DNA of 64,000 nucleotides from UBA1205 sp045534635 (GCA_045534635.1 JAZSKB010000051.1:16101-80100), one strand, 5' to 3'; counted from the first letter of the stretch, positions 26,592-35,951 are shown. Notes: generated by a model not told the origin, from the letters alone. Translations and numbers: made by a program.

Positions 26592-26974
26592 ATACCTTTG
26601 CTTCTAAAAAAAGTATCAATGGTTTTGCCACTTTTTTAAAAGAATTACATGGAATATCATATTTCATACCATAAAAACCTTTATGTCCATATTTTGCAAC
26701 CATTAAAGACATTCCTGTTTTAATTCCAGATAGATAGGTAACCTTTTCAATTTCATTATAAAAGATTCTTTTTCTTCGATGAAATATTCGCGTCAGAAAA
26801 AAAACTTCATAATATTCATCATAAAAATAAAAAATACGAAAAATGAATATAAAATATTAAACCTATATAAATACTCAATGGTAGGTAGAATTTATTTATA
26901 CATAAAACAAATAATGGTAGTACCAATTGTAATGTAATTACATTTCCCCAGTCAATACCAACTTTTATTTTCAT
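26590..26974 (-). pseudogene. frameshifted small membrane protein gene (PH-domain-like)
   Basis: From ATG 26974 the minus strand encodes MKIKVGIDWGNVITLQLVLP and two hydrophobic spans, then hits tandem stops near 26819. In another frame the sequence continues coherently as YEVFFLTRIFHRRKR, IEKVTYLSGIKTGMSLMVAK and finally AKPLILFLEAKV to the stop at 26590. Joining the two gives about 125 residues: two spans plus a short beta domain like the small bacterial PH-type membrane proteins (inference). The break lies in runs of T/A around 26820-26840, so a homopolymer sequencing error is a real alternative to a pseudogene. Confidence 0.6.
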
Positions 26975-27055
26975 TTTTTAGTAATTTTTTACTATACAAA
27001 ATTTTAAATCAAAGAAAGGAATTTTGAGAAGAAAGAGAATTTTTTGAGATATAAA

Positions 27056-27631
27056 TTAAACCAATCCAGCAAATCCCATAAAAGCCAACGCTAAAATACC
27101 TGCGGTGATAAGAGCAATAGGCATTCCTTGCATATTTTTTGGAGGCTCACACATTTCTATATGTTCTCTACATCCAGCAAAAAGAATTAAAGCAAGAGCA
27201 AAACCTACGGCGGTGAAAAACGCATACAAGAGAGCACCTCCAAGATTGTAATTTTGTTGAATAACCATAATAGATACACCTAAAACAGCACAATTGGTTG
27301 TAATTAGTGGTAAAAATATTCCTAATGCTTGATACAACGAAGGACTAATTTTTTTAAGTACAATCTCTAACATTTGTACTAATGCAGCAATGATAAGAAT
27401 ATAACAAATAGTCTGTAAAAATACCAAATCAAGAGGAACAAGGATATATTGATAAACTAAAAAAGTTGCTAATGTTGCCATTGTAGTAACAAAAATTACA
27501 GCGGCCCCCATACCAGCAGATGTCGCTATTTTATTGGAAACACCCAAAAAAGGACAAATTCCTAAAAATTGAGAAAATACAATATTATTTACAAATACTG
27601 TCGAAATGATAATAAAAATTAAAGCGGTCAT
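27056..27631 (-). CDS. rnfA: Rnf complex subunit RnfA
   Basis: 191 residues, six hydrophobic spans, of the RnfA/RnfE (NqrE/NqrD) pair. Recognisable by NNIVFSQFLGICPFLGVSNK at the start, with the intramembrane cysteine in GICPFLG, and PLITTNCAVLGVSIM with the second cysteine. The two cysteines bind an Fe-S centre in Rnf/NQR structures. Last gene of the operon, 12 bp after rnfE. The complex oxidises reduced ferredoxin with NAD+ and pumps Na+ (or H+). Confidence 0.95.
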   Translation of the reverse strand: MTALIFIIISTVFVNNIVFSQFLGICPFLGVSNKIATSAGMGAAVIFVTTMATLATFLVYQYILVPLDLVFLQTICYILIIAALVQMLEIVLKKISPSLYQALGIFLPLITTNCAVLGVSIMVIQQNYNLGGALLYAFFTAVGFALALILFAGCREHIEMCEPPKNMQGMPIALITAGILALAFMGFAGLV

Positions 27632-27643
27632 AATGTATTAATT

Positions 27644-28234
27644 TTAAGCGTTTTTTCTATTTTTAAATGAATTAACAATGGCTAATAATAATCCTAAAGC
27701 AAGAAAAGCTCCCGGTGCTAACACAAAAACAAGAATACCATCTGCAGGAGAAAATTTCATTCCTAAAAAGGATAAATTGCCTAAAAATTCGCGAACAATA
27801 CCCAACAATGTTAAAGATAAAGTAAAACCTAACCCCATACCCAATCCGTCAATAGCAGAATTGAAAATAGTATTTTTTGAAGCAAATGCTTCTGCTCTAC
27901 CTAAAACAATACAATTAACAACAATTAAAGGAATAAATAATCCTAATTGTACATGTAAATCAGGAAGATATGCTTGCATTAATAAGTCAACAACTGTTAC
28001 AAAGGAAGCGATGATAACAATAAAAGAAGGTATTCGTACCGTATCAGGAATAAGACTTTTGAGACAAGCGATAACAATATTCGATAAAATAAGTACAAAT
28101 GTAGTTGCTAAACCCATACCCAGTCCATTGAATGCAGAAGTTGTTACGCCCAAAGTAGGACACATTCCTAACAAAAGTACAAATGTTGGATTTTCTTTTA
28201 ATATTCCATTAGTAAATATTTTCCATTTATTCAT
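27644..28234 (-). CDS. rnfE: Rnf complex subunit RnfE
   Basis: 196 residues, six membrane spans, paralogous to RnfA. It shows ENPTFVLLLGMCPTLGVTTS and PLIVVNCIVLGRAEAFAS, each with its conserved cysteine. Together with RnfA it forms the membrane core. The start overlaps the end of rnfG by 8 bp. Confidence 0.95.
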   Translation of the reverse strand: MNKWKIFTNGILKENPTFVLLLGMCPTLGVTTSAFNGLGMGLATTFVLILSNIVIACLKSLIPDTVRIPSFIVIIASFVTVVDLLMQAYLPDLHVQLGLFIPLIVVNCIVLGRAEAFASKNTIFNSAIDGLGMGLGFTLSLTLLGIVREFLGNLSFLGMKFSPADGILVFVLAPGAFLALGLLLAIVNSFKNRKNA

Positions 28235-28865
28235 TGTTTTCTCCTCCTATCATTGATTTAATAGTATTATATGCTTTGTTTACTGCATCGCAATAAGCAC
28301 GAGAACTAATAGTTGCTGCTGTAATTGCGTCAATGTTACCACCATCGTTTTTAACTTTCAAGACAAAATTATTAGGATTTTTTCCTTCAAATTGTTGATA
28401 AAATTTTTTATCTGCTATTTTTGAACCTAAACCGGGAGTTTCCGAATGAGAAAGAACAGCAATTTGGTAAATATCGCCATTAGGTAAAAAACCAACCATT
28501 AAATCGAAACGACCTGCATAACCTTTATTGGTAAATGTTTCTACAGCAAATCCTACTAATTTTTCGTTTTTATACGCTTTGTGAATGGTAATAGAGTCGG
28601 CTTTTAACTCTTTTTTCAAAATATCATCATTAAGCGTTTTTTTATTGTCATTAGAAATAGGTGCAATTATTTTTTCTGTTTCCAATCGTGTATAATCTGG
28701 CAAAACTTGCTTTATTGCATTTTCTTTTTTTGCTTCTTTCGATTGTTCAATAGATTTTTTTGTAGATTTATATACTATGCCTAAAACACTTGCAGAAATG
28801 GCGGCAATTAACAATAAACATAATACAATGTTTTTAAAATTTGATGCTATTTTTTTTTGTGCCAT
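28227..28865 (-). CDS. rnfG: Rnf complex subunit RnfG
   Basis: 212 residues. One N-terminal membrane span (about 11-30) is followed by a periplasmic FMN-binding domain. The covalent FMN site is in the segment GGNIDAITAATISSRAY (threonine in the TAAT motif), preceded by LSHSETPGLGSKIADKKFY, both diagnostic for RnfG/NqrC. It transfers electrons through its bound flavin on the outer face. Confidence 0.95.
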   Translation of the reverse strand: MAQKKIASNFKNIVLCLLLIAAISASVLGIVYKSTKKSIEQSKEAKKENAIKQVLPDYTRLETEKIIAPISNDNKKTLNDDILKKELKADSITIHKAYKNEKLVGFAVETFTNKGYAGRFDLMVGFLPNGDIYQIAVLSHSETPGLGSKIADKKFYQQFEGKNPNNFVLKVKNDGGNIDAITAATISSRAYCDAVNKAYNTIKSMIGGENNE

Positions 28866-28879
28866 ATTTTGATGTATTT

Positions 28880-29902
28880 TTATTGTTTAACGGTTAATTT
28901 TTCTCCAAAACGTTTTGGTTTCAACCATTTATTAATCAAAGGAGTAAATCCATTCATAATAAGAATAGCGAAAGACATTCCTTCTGGATATGCTCCCCAA
29001 ACCTTAATCAGAACGGTAATGATACCAATACAAACACCATAAAGTAACATTCCTTTTTTTGTCATAGGAGAAGTTACCATATCGGTAGCCATAAAAATAG
29101 CACCTAACAAAACACCTCCTGAAAGTAAATGAAACATAGGAAAGGCTGTATGCATTTCTGGAGAAATACATGATTCTGGGAAGAAATAATATATAAATTC
29201 TGTAAAAATAACAATAGTTCCTAAAATAGAAACAGGAATATGCCAAGAAATTATTCGTCGAGATAATAAAATAATACCTCCTATAATCAAAGCAATAGCA
29301 GAAGTTTCACCAAGAGAACCTCCCATATTGCCTAAAAACATATCAAGATTATTTGGAAGATTGTTCATAATTTGATTAAAAGGTTCTCCATTTTTCAAGC
29401 CTTCTTTGACAATTGCTAATGGAGTAGGTCCTGTTACAGCATCTACACCTGAAAAATCCAATATACTTACCTTAGGCCAAGTAGTCATTTGTACAGGAAA
29501 AGAAATAAGCAAAAATATACGAGCAACAATAGCAGGATTAAAAATATTTTTGCCTAAACCTCCAAATGCCATTTTGCCAATACCGATAGCAACTAATGCT
29601 CCTATAACAATAATCCACCAAGGAAGATTAGAAGGAACATTAAATGCCAATAATAAACCTGTAATAACGGCAGAACCATCTGTAATTGTTGTTTCTCCTT
29701 TTATTAAAAATTTTTGAATCAACCACTCAATCAAAAGACATGAGATAACAGAAATGAGGGTTACTTTCAATGCTCCCAATCCAAAGAAATATATTGATGC
29801 TAAAAAAGCGGGCATCAATGCAATAACTACTGTCCACATTATTTTCCTCGATGAATCTTGAGTGTGAATGTGAGGAGACCCTGATATTTGTAACATATTC
29901 AT
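28880..29902 (-). CDS. rnfD: Rnf complex subunit RnfD
   Basis: 340 residues, NqrB/RnfD family, with many hydrophobic spans. It begins SGSPHIHTQDSSRKIMW as usual for RnfD and carries the FMN-attachment segment DAVTGPTPLAIVKEG. Other landmarks are GGLGKNIFNPAIVARIFLL and the late ATDMVTSPMTKKGMLLYGV. It lies 14 bp upstream of rnfG. Confidence 0.95.
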   Translation of the reverse strand: MNMLQISGSPHIHTQDSSRKIMWTVVIALMPAFLASIYFFGLGALKVTLISVISCLLIEWLIQKFLIKGETTITDGSAVITGLLLAFNVPSNLPWWIIVIGALVAIGIGKMAFGGLGKNIFNPAIVARIFLLISFPVQMTTWPKVSILDFSGVDAVTGPTPLAIVKEGLKNGEPFNQIMNNLPNNLDMFLGNMGGSLGETSAIALIIGGIILLSRRIISWHIPVSILGTIVIFTEFIYYFFPESCISPEMHTAFPMFHLLSGGVLLGAIFMATDMVTSPMTKKGMLLYGVCIGIITVLIKVWGAYPEGMSFAILIMNGFTPLINKWLKPKRFGEKLTVKQ

Positions 29903-29929
29903 AAAATATTTATTTTCTTTTGTAAATAA

Positions 29930-31261
29930 TTAATTTTGAGATATTCTTGCTCTTATCATAGCTCCTGTTTTATTTTTTCCCAATCGCATATAATCCAAAA
30001 GAGGACGAGCAGATGGACAAGTAAATTGACAAGAACCACATTCGATACAAGACATAATTTGTTCACTTTCACATTCTTCAAAACGACCTTGTTTTGATAA
30101 TACCGAAAGCAAATAAGGTTCTAAACCCATTGGGCAAACATTGACACAACGTCCGCAACGAATACAATTACTTGGTTGTAAGCGTTTTGCTTCTGCTGTT
30201 GTTATTTGCAATAAACTAGAAAAGCCTTTAGCGGTAAAAGCGTTAAGATTAATGATTGTTTTTCCCATCATAGGACCTCCACTAACAAGTTTTCCTGTAT
30301 TTTCTGCTAAACCTCCATTGGCTTCTATTATATTGGAAATAGGGGTTCCTAAACGAACACGATAGTTTTTCGGTGTTACAGATTTTCCAGAATAAGTCAT
30401 ATAATTGGAAATAAGGGGTTTATTTTTTTGAACGGCTTCGTAAACGGCTAATGCTGTACATGCATTATCAACAACACAACCAACATCTATAGGCAATTTT
30501 CCTGCAGGAACTTCTCTATTGGCTATCGCTTTTATTAATTGTTTTTCTGCTCCTTGTGGATATTTTGTTTTTAAAGTAACTATATGAACTCCATTGTATT
30601 TTTTTGCAATAGTAGTCATATTGGCAATAGCCTCGCTTTTATTTTGTTCTATTCCTATATAAACATCATTTAAATGCAATGCTTTACGTAAAATACAAGC
30701 TCCAATAATAAGTTCTTCTCCGCGTTCTATCATTATTCTATTATCTACAGAGATATATGGTTCACATTCTGCTGCGTTGATAATACAATATTGTGCTTTT
30801 TTGCCATCGGGAATCATTAATTTGACATGCGTTGGAAAACATGCTCCGCCTAATCCTACAATTCCACATTCTTTTATTTTATTGATAATTTCAGTACTTT
30901 CCATTTTGATGTCTGAAATTATATCGGGACTTCTATCAATAGATTCTTCCCAAATATCATCTTCTACATCAATAAAAATTGCTTGTTTTTTAAACCCTGC
31001 AAAATCAGATACAGTTTCTATTTTTGATACTACTCCAGAGCAAGAGGCATGTAAATTAGCAGAAACAAAAGATTCTCCCTTGGCTATCATTTGACCAACT
31101 TTTACATTTTCTCCTTTGGCAACAATTATTGTAGCAGGGGCTCCTAAATGTTGGGAAGCATACAAAACTACTTGTTTGGGATTTGGGAAATCCTCAAGCG
31201 TTGATTTGTGAGCAAATTTATTTTCTTCGGGATGAATCCCTCCTTTACTAAAGGTTTTCAC
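29930..31261 (-). CDS. rnfC: Rnf complex subunit RnfC
   Basis: 443 residues from a GTG start at 31261 (VKTFSKGGIHPEENKFA). An in-frame ATG at 31366 lies upstream of the apparent promoter (TATATTTG at 31299-31306) and encodes an implausible Phe/Lys-rich tail, so it is rejected. The protein has the barrel-sandwich N-terminal domain, an NADH/FMN-binding SLBB region with GLGGACFPTHVKL, and two [4Fe-4S] motifs, CIRCGRCVNVCP and CIECGSCQFTCP. It is the NADH-side subunit. It is the first gene of the operon here, whereas rnfB normally precedes it. Confidence 0.93.
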   Translation of the reverse strand: MKTFSKGGIHPEENKFAHKSTLEDFPNPKQVVLYASQHLGAPATIIVAKGENVKVGQMIAKGESFVSANLHASCSGVVSKIETVSDFAGFKKQAIFIDVEDDIWEESIDRSPDIISDIKMESTEIINKIKECGIVGLGGACFPTHVKLMIPDGKKAQYCIINAAECEPYISVDNRIMIERGEELIIGACILRKALHLNDVYIGIEQNKSEAIANMTTIAKKYNGVHIVTLKTKYPQGAEKQLIKAIANREVPAGKLPIDVGCVVDNACTALAVYEAVQKNKPLISNYMTYSGKSVTPKNYRVRLGTPISNIIEANGGLAENTGKLVSGGPMMGKTIINLNAFTAKGFSSLLQITTAEAKRLQPSNCIRCGRCVNVCPMGLEPYLLSVLSKQGRFEECESEQIMSCIECGSCQFTCPSARPLLDYMRLGKNKTGAMIRARISQN

Positions 31262-31298
31262 GTGTCTGTGTTTTAGTTGATACTCATTTTTCGATTTG

Positions 31299-31306
31299 CA
31301 AATATA
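31299..31306 (-). promoter_or_regulatory. -7 promoter element of the rnf operon
   Basis: TATATTTG on the minus strand, 38 bp upstream of the GTG start of rnfC. The rest of the 386-bp divergent gap (31262-31647) is very A/T-rich and holds the promoter of the RhuM-Fic gene. Confidence 0.65.
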
Positions 31307-31540
31307 CAAAAAAAAATTAATTTCTTTTAAAAAAAAAAAATTTTTATACAAGATAAAAAAAAGCATTTTATTCTTTGATGTAAACCACTTATTCGATAAA
31401 AATAAATCTAATTACTGACAAAAAATCATACAAAATTTTGACATCATTTAGAAGTTTTTAAACGCTTCTTTTGGAAAAATCACAGAATCGCTATCTTGAA
31501 AAAAAGATTATTTTTTTATTATAAAAAACGTAACAAAAAA

Positions 31541-31591
31541 AAAATCAATACTTTATGATTTTGTATAAAAAAAAGTTGTATCTTTGCAACG
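31541..31591 (+). repeat. duplicated promoter segment, left copy (flanks RhuM-Fic)
   Basis: AAAATCAATA, then ATGATTTTGT, then AAAGTTGTATCTTTGCAACG. It resembles 32647-32694 in the same order and spacing and contains the -7 element TATCTTTG at 31579-31586. Confidence 0.65.
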
Positions 31592-31647
31592 TTTGTGAAA
31601 TATAATTTTACAAGTGATTTTGAATTTGAAAAGTTGGATTAAAATAC

Positions 31648-32640
31648 TTGATGGAAGAGAATAAGATTATTATCTATCAAACGGAGGACGGACAGACACA
31701 GATTGATGTCCGAATGGAGAATGAGACCGTGTGGCTGACGCAGGCTCAGATGGCAGAATTGTTTCAGACAGACCGCACATCAATCGTTCGTCACATCAAT
31801 AACATTTATAAGGTGGAAGAACTTGACAGAGAATCAACCTGTGCAAAAATTGCACAAGTTCAAATTGAGGGCAAAAGAACGGTAAAACGAAGTGTTCCAT
31901 ATTTCAATTTGGACATGATTATTTCTGTGGGTTATCGTGTTAATTCCAAACGAGGTGTTAAGTTTCGTCAGTGGGCAAACCGTATTTTGAAAGATTACCT
32001 CGTCAAAGGCTATGCCGTACACGATCGCATCCGCAAGGAGCAGATTGGCGAGTTGCGGCAACTGGTTGGGATGCTTGGACGTACGATGCAAAGCCAGTCG
32101 TTGCTATCCAATGACGAAACGAATGCTTTGTTTGAGGTAGTCACCGATTATACCTACGCCCTCGACACGCTCGACAACTATGACTACGAGCGACTGACCA
32201 TTGACAAGACCACCAAAGAAGAGCCTTTCCACGCCACATACGAGAATGCGATGAAAGAGATTCGCTTGTTGCGTGAAAAGTTTGGTGGCTCGGTACTCTT
32301 TGGTAACGAGAAGGACGACTCGTTCAAAAGCTCGATTGGACAGATTTACCAGACTTTCGGAGGCGAGGAACTCTACCCGAGTGTGGAGGAAAAAGCCGCA
32401 ATGTTGCTGTATTTGGTAACCAAAAACCACTCGTTCAGCGACGGCAACAAACGCATTGCAGCGACGCTTTTCCTGTGGTTCCTCAACAATAACCGCATCC
32501 TCTATCGCCAAGATGGTTCCAAACGCATTGCCGACAACACCCTCGTCGCTCTAACCCTGATGATTGCCGAGAGCAAAACGGAGGAGAAAGATGTGATGGT
32601 GAAGGTGGTAGTGAATTTGATTAACCAGGAAAATCAATAA
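31648..32640 (+). CDS. RhuM-Fic/Doc fusion protein
   Basis: 330 residues. The N-terminal RhuM (virulence-protein) domain, about 1-125, includes VWLTQAQMAELFQTDRTSIV (winged helix-turn-helix-like), SVPYFNLDMIISVGYRVNSK and the FRQWANRILKDYLVKGYAVH motif. The C-terminal Fic/Doc domain has the core HSFSDGNKRIA near residue 267, closer to the Doc form (HxFxxxNKR) than to HPFxxGNGR adenylyltransferases. The family is known from phage-defence and toxin-antitoxin neighbourhoods; the target is unknown. GC-rich codon use marks it as acquired. It has its own promoter and is followed by mcrBC. Confidence 0.85.
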   Translation: MMEENKIIIYQTEDGQTQIDVRMENETVWLTQAQMAELFQTDRTSIVRHINNIYKVEELDRESTCAKIAQVQIEGKRTVKRSVPYFNLDMIISVGYRVNSKRGVKFRQWANRILKDYLVKGYAVHDRIRKEQIGELRQLVGMLGRTMQSQSLLSNDETNALFEVVTDYTYALDTLDNYDYERLTIDKTTKEEPFHATYENAMKEIRLLREKFGGSVLFGNEKDDSFKSSIGQIYQTFGGEELYPSVEEKAAMLLYLVTKNHSFSDGNKRIAATLFLWFLNNNRILYRQDGSKRIADNTLVALTLMIAESKTEEKDVMVKVVVNLINQENQ

Positions 32641-32646
32641 ACACGT

Positions 32647-32694
32647 AAAAATCAATATTTATGGTTTTGTGCTTAAAAAGTTGTAATTTTGCGG
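32647..32694 (+). repeat. duplicated promoter segment, right copy (upstream of mcrB)
   Basis: AAAATCAATA, then ATGGTTTTGT, then AAAGTTGTAATTTTGCGGCG, parallel to 31541-31591. Its -7 element is TAATTTTG at 32684-32691, about 98 bp before mcrB. Confidence 0.65.
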
Positions 32695-32788
32695 CGGAGT
32701 TTTCTTGTTGAGATTCATTTGAAAGATTTGATAGAGAATGAATTGATATTTGCAAATTCATATTTATTTGAACAATTAATAGTATATT

Positions 32789-34630
32789 ATGGACAACATT
32801 CGTTATTGGACCTTTAAACACAAACCGGGAGAAAAAGCTAATGAGGATAAGTGCAAGGAACTTATTTTACAAGCTGTTCGAAACAATTATGTTTTTATGC
32901 AATATGAGTATGGCTTTGAAGACACACGAAAGGTAACACAAAATTGGAATAGAGTGCGAAAAGTATCAGAAGGTGACGTTATTTTTCTCAGAGGTGATAA
33001 AAACATATATGCCTATGGTTATGCCATACGACCTCGGTTGGAAGCTGATATAAAATTAAAAATGCAAGACATTATTGACAATAAAGATCATGGGAAATAT
33101 AACTCTTCCGATTTTTGCGGAATAATACATTTTGAAGACTCTGATGTTTTCTATGAGAACTTAGATGGCGAAGAAAATTGGGGGCAAAGGATTGATGTGG
33201 ATTCTTGGCGATTGTATTATGAGAATGGAATACCTGCGCAATCGCAAGATTTATACCAACAAGGAGAAAATGAATATGGCGTATTGAAAGAATTAAAACC
33301 AGAAAAAGGTAAGGAAATAATTAATGAACTTTATAATTATTTAGGAATGAAAGGAGATGTATTATCATTGTTAAAAACAAATCACAATCTCATTCTCACC
33401 GGTGCTCCGGGAACAGGGAAAACCTATTTGGCAAAACAGGTTGCGAGACTATTGCTTTTTGGAAAAACAAATGAAAATGAACTTAATGATGTTGAACGAA
33501 AACAATTCAACGAACAATATGGTTTCGTCCAATTTCACCCGAGTTATGACTATACTGACTTTGTAGAGGGCTTAAGGCCTATGCAAGATGAAACTGGTAA
33601 TGTTGGGTTTGAACGCAAAGACGGCGTTTTTAAGGCTTTTTGCAAAAAAGCTGTATCATTGCCAAAAAATGACACCATAGACAATTTCAACGAAACGTGG
33701 GATAAGTTGGTTGCCACATTAAATGAAAACAATTACATTGATGTTCCATTTTTAAGCAATAAGAGTAAAAGTTTCAGAGTAGAACTTAATGAGTATGGAA
33801 CAGGATTGGCAAACCGAACTTATCCAAATGACATATACGAGCAAGGTGGATGGATTTCAGGACAGTCCAAGTTTTTCAGCAAAGACCAATTGTATAACAT
33901 ATATAGGGGACTGCCCGGTGTGCCTTCAGGCGGACACGATAATTATCGACGTGCAATTGTCGAAGAAATGAAAAAAAGTTTGGGATTGAAGCCTTATAAA
34001 GAAGGTAATTCTGTGGAGAAATCTGATAAAAACTTTGTCTTCATCATCGACGAAATCAACCGTGGTGAAATCTCCAAGATTTTTGGAGAATTGTTCTTTT
34101 CTATAGATCCAGGATACCGTGGAAAAGAAAAGGGAAAAATAAAAACTCAATATCAAAATCTTATTGAGCAAGGGGATGTATTTTATGATGGTTTTTATGT
34201 CCCCGAAAACGTCTATATCATTGGTACCATGAACGACATCGACCGCAGCGTGGAGAGCATGGACTTTGCTTTCCGCCGGAGATTTGCGTTCAAGGAAATC
34301 AAAGCTATAGACAGAGTTGAAATGCTCTATGACAGCAATAATGGAATTGAAAACTACGCAGACGAGGCAAAAGAACGAATGAGCCGGCTCAACGAGGAGA
34401 TTGAAAGAATTGAAGGTCTTTCTACCGCTTATCACATTGGTCCCGCTTATTTTCTTAAATTGAAAAACTACGATGGCAGCTTCCAAGATTTATGGGACAA
34501 CCATTTGGAAGGACTTTTGAAGGAATATATGCGTGGAATGCAAGGTGTTGAAGATAAGATAAAAACTCTGAAAGAGGCTTATAATAACCCCAAAGCAACA
34601 AATACAGGTGATGCGGATGAAAATCTATGA
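32789..34630 (+). CDS. mcrB: McrB-like AAA+ GTPase subunit of a type IV restriction system
   Basis: 613 residues. The N-terminal 170 residues form an EVE/PUA-like reader domain (IRYWTFKHKPGEKAN, VSEGDVIFLRGDKNIYAYGY) expected to recognise modified DNA (inference). The AAA+ motor has Walker A GAPGTGKT near 208 and the McrB signature FVQFHPSYDYTDFVEGLRP. Walker B is in FIIDEINRGEISKIFGELFF, and the sensor/arginine region is GTMNDIDRSVESMDFAFRRR. McrB translocates on DNA bearing modified bases and recruits the McrC nuclease. The end overlaps mcrC by 23 bp. Confidence 0.9.
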   Translation: MDNIRYWTFKHKPGEKANEDKCKELILQAVRNNYVFMQYEYGFEDTRKVTQNWNRVRKVSEGDVIFLRGDKNIYAYGYAIRPRLEADIKLKMQDIIDNKDHGKYNSSDFCGIIHFEDSDVFYENLDGEENWGQRIDVDSWRLYYENGIPAQSQDLYQQGENEYGVLKELKPEKGKEIINELYNYLGMKGDVLSLLKTNHNLILTGAPGTGKTYLAKQVARLLLFGKTNENELNDVERKQFNEQYGFVQFHPSYDYTDFVEGLRPMQDETGNVGFERKDGVFKAFCKKAVSLPKNDTIDNFNETWDKLVATLNENNYIDVPFLSNKSKSFRVELNEYGTGLANRTYPNDIYEQGGWISGQSKFFSKDQLYNIYRGLPGVPSGGHDNYRRAIVEEMKKSLGLKPYKEGNSVEKSDKNFVFIIDEINRGEISKIFGELFFSIDPGYRGKEKGKIKTQYQNLIEQGDVFYDGFYVPENVYIIGTMNDIDRSVESMDFAFRRRFAFKEIKAIDRVEMLYDSNNGIENYADEAKERMSRLNEEIERIEGLSTAYHIGPAYFLKLKNYDGSFQDLWDNHLEGLLKEYMRGMQGVEDKIKTLKEAYNNPKATNTGDADENL

Positions 34631-35951
34631 CAATACTACTCGTAAATTGTCGGAAGAGGAAATCTCATCGGCAAAACCAGACCTTGAGCGAATTGCCAAT
34701 ATAAAAATTGGCGAACTATCCTTGGAAGACAATCCTAACCTTTTGGTCTTTCCAAGGGATTTGCACCGTTATGGCGATGAAATCAGTGAGAACTGTATAA
34801 TCTCTATGCGTGATGATGATATCTCCACGGGAAACATTATGGGTTTTGTGGGAGTGAACGACACACAATTGGATATCAAATCGCGTTTTGCCAAAGTGGA
34901 CGAGGATGACTATTTCCTTCATTATATGCTCCAGAAAGTTTTTTCTATCAACCTGTTCGATATAAAACACACAACCCGACAAGAGGACATTTTCGATTTT
35001 CTTCTATATCTGTTTCCTCACTTCTTGAAGAAGGCACTTGCACAGGGACTGTTCAAAAAATACAGAAGATTTGAATACAACGATGCCAACATTCGGGGAC
35101 CGATAGACGTAAATCGGCATATCCACGAAAATATTCCTTTCCGAGGAACTGTCGCCTATTCCACACGCGAGCACAGCTATGACAACGAAGTTACGCAGCT
35201 GGTCCGCCACACCATAGAATACATCCGCACCAAAGAGCACGGGGCCATCATTTTGAACAATGACCCAGAAACTAGAAGTTGCATCACGCAAATCACTCTT
35301 GCAACGCAATCGTACAATGTGCGGGAACGTATGAAAGTCATCAACCCAAACCTGCGTCCCATATGCCATCCCTACTTTTCGGCATACACCGACATCCAAA
35401 GCCTTTGCCTTCGAATCCTCCGCCACGAATCTCTCAAATACGGACAGGAAAAAGACAAAGTTTATGGCGTTTTGTTCGATGGGGCTTGGCTGTGGGAGGA
35501 GTATTTGAATACGATTTTGAAAAAATGTGGTTTCAAACATCCTGAAAACAAAAAACAAAAAGGTGGTTTTCGGATGTTTAAAAATGAGTTGGACGATGAT
35601 GCAATCAGCAAAAATAGTCGTCGTTTATATCCCGACTTTTGGAAAAATGACTTCATTCTCGATGCCAAATACAAGCGCCTAAACAATGGTGTTGCACGCG
35701 AAGATTTGTATCAGGTAGTTTCGTATATGTATAGTACGAAGTCTAATAATGGAGGTTTTGTATATCCGTCTGAAACAAAGCAAGATACAATCAATTATCA
35801 TTTAGCTGGCTACGGTGGCATTATGCACATCATTGGTTTACATGTTAGCCATGGTGTCTCTGATTTTAAAGAATATGTCAAAAGAATGAAAGAGTCTGAA
35901 AGTCGGCTTATTGCGACGGCGAGCGACTTGAAAACGAAAAAAACGCTGTAG
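34608..35951 (+). CDS. mcrC: McrC-like nuclease subunit
   Basis: 447 residues. The N-terminal domain docks on the McrB hexamer (family knowledge). The C-terminal PD-(D/E)xK nuclease shows AWLWEEYL (helix glutamate), then LYPDF and, after a short gap, FILDAKYK supplying the P-D...D-x-K triad. The start lies inside mcrB (ATG 34608, or 34617 with MKIYDN), the usual coupled arrangement. All catalytic residues are present, so the system looks functional. It is followed by about 100 bp without a feature, then repeat R3 copy B. Confidence 0.9.
   Translation: MMRMKIYDNTTRKLSEEEISSAKPDLERIANIKIGELSLEDNPNLLVFPRDLHRYGDEISENCIISMRDDDISTGNIMGFVGVNDTQLDIKSRFAKVDEDDYFLHYMLQKVFSINLFDIKHTTRQEDIFDFLLYLFPHFLKKALAQGLFKKYRRFEYNDANIRGPIDVNRHIHENIPFRGTVAYSTREHSYDNEVTQLVRHTIEYIRTKEHGAIILNNDPETRSCITQITLATQSYNVRERMKVINPNLRPICHPYFSAYTDIQSLCLRILRHESLKYGQEKDKVYGVLFDGAWLWEEYLNTILKKCGFKHPENKKQKGGFRMFKNELDDDAISKNSRRLYPDFWKNDFILDAKYKRLNNGVAREDLYQVVSYMYSTKSNNGGFVYPSETKQDTINYHLAGYGGIMHIIGLHVSHGVSDFKEYVKRMKESESRLIATASDLKTKKTL

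Noticed and set aside
31262..31366. N-terminal extension of RnfC to an upstream ATG
   Set aside because: It lies upstream of the TATATTTG promoter element and encodes Phe/Lys-rich sequence not found in RnfC; the GTG at 31261 gives the standard KTFSKGGIH start.
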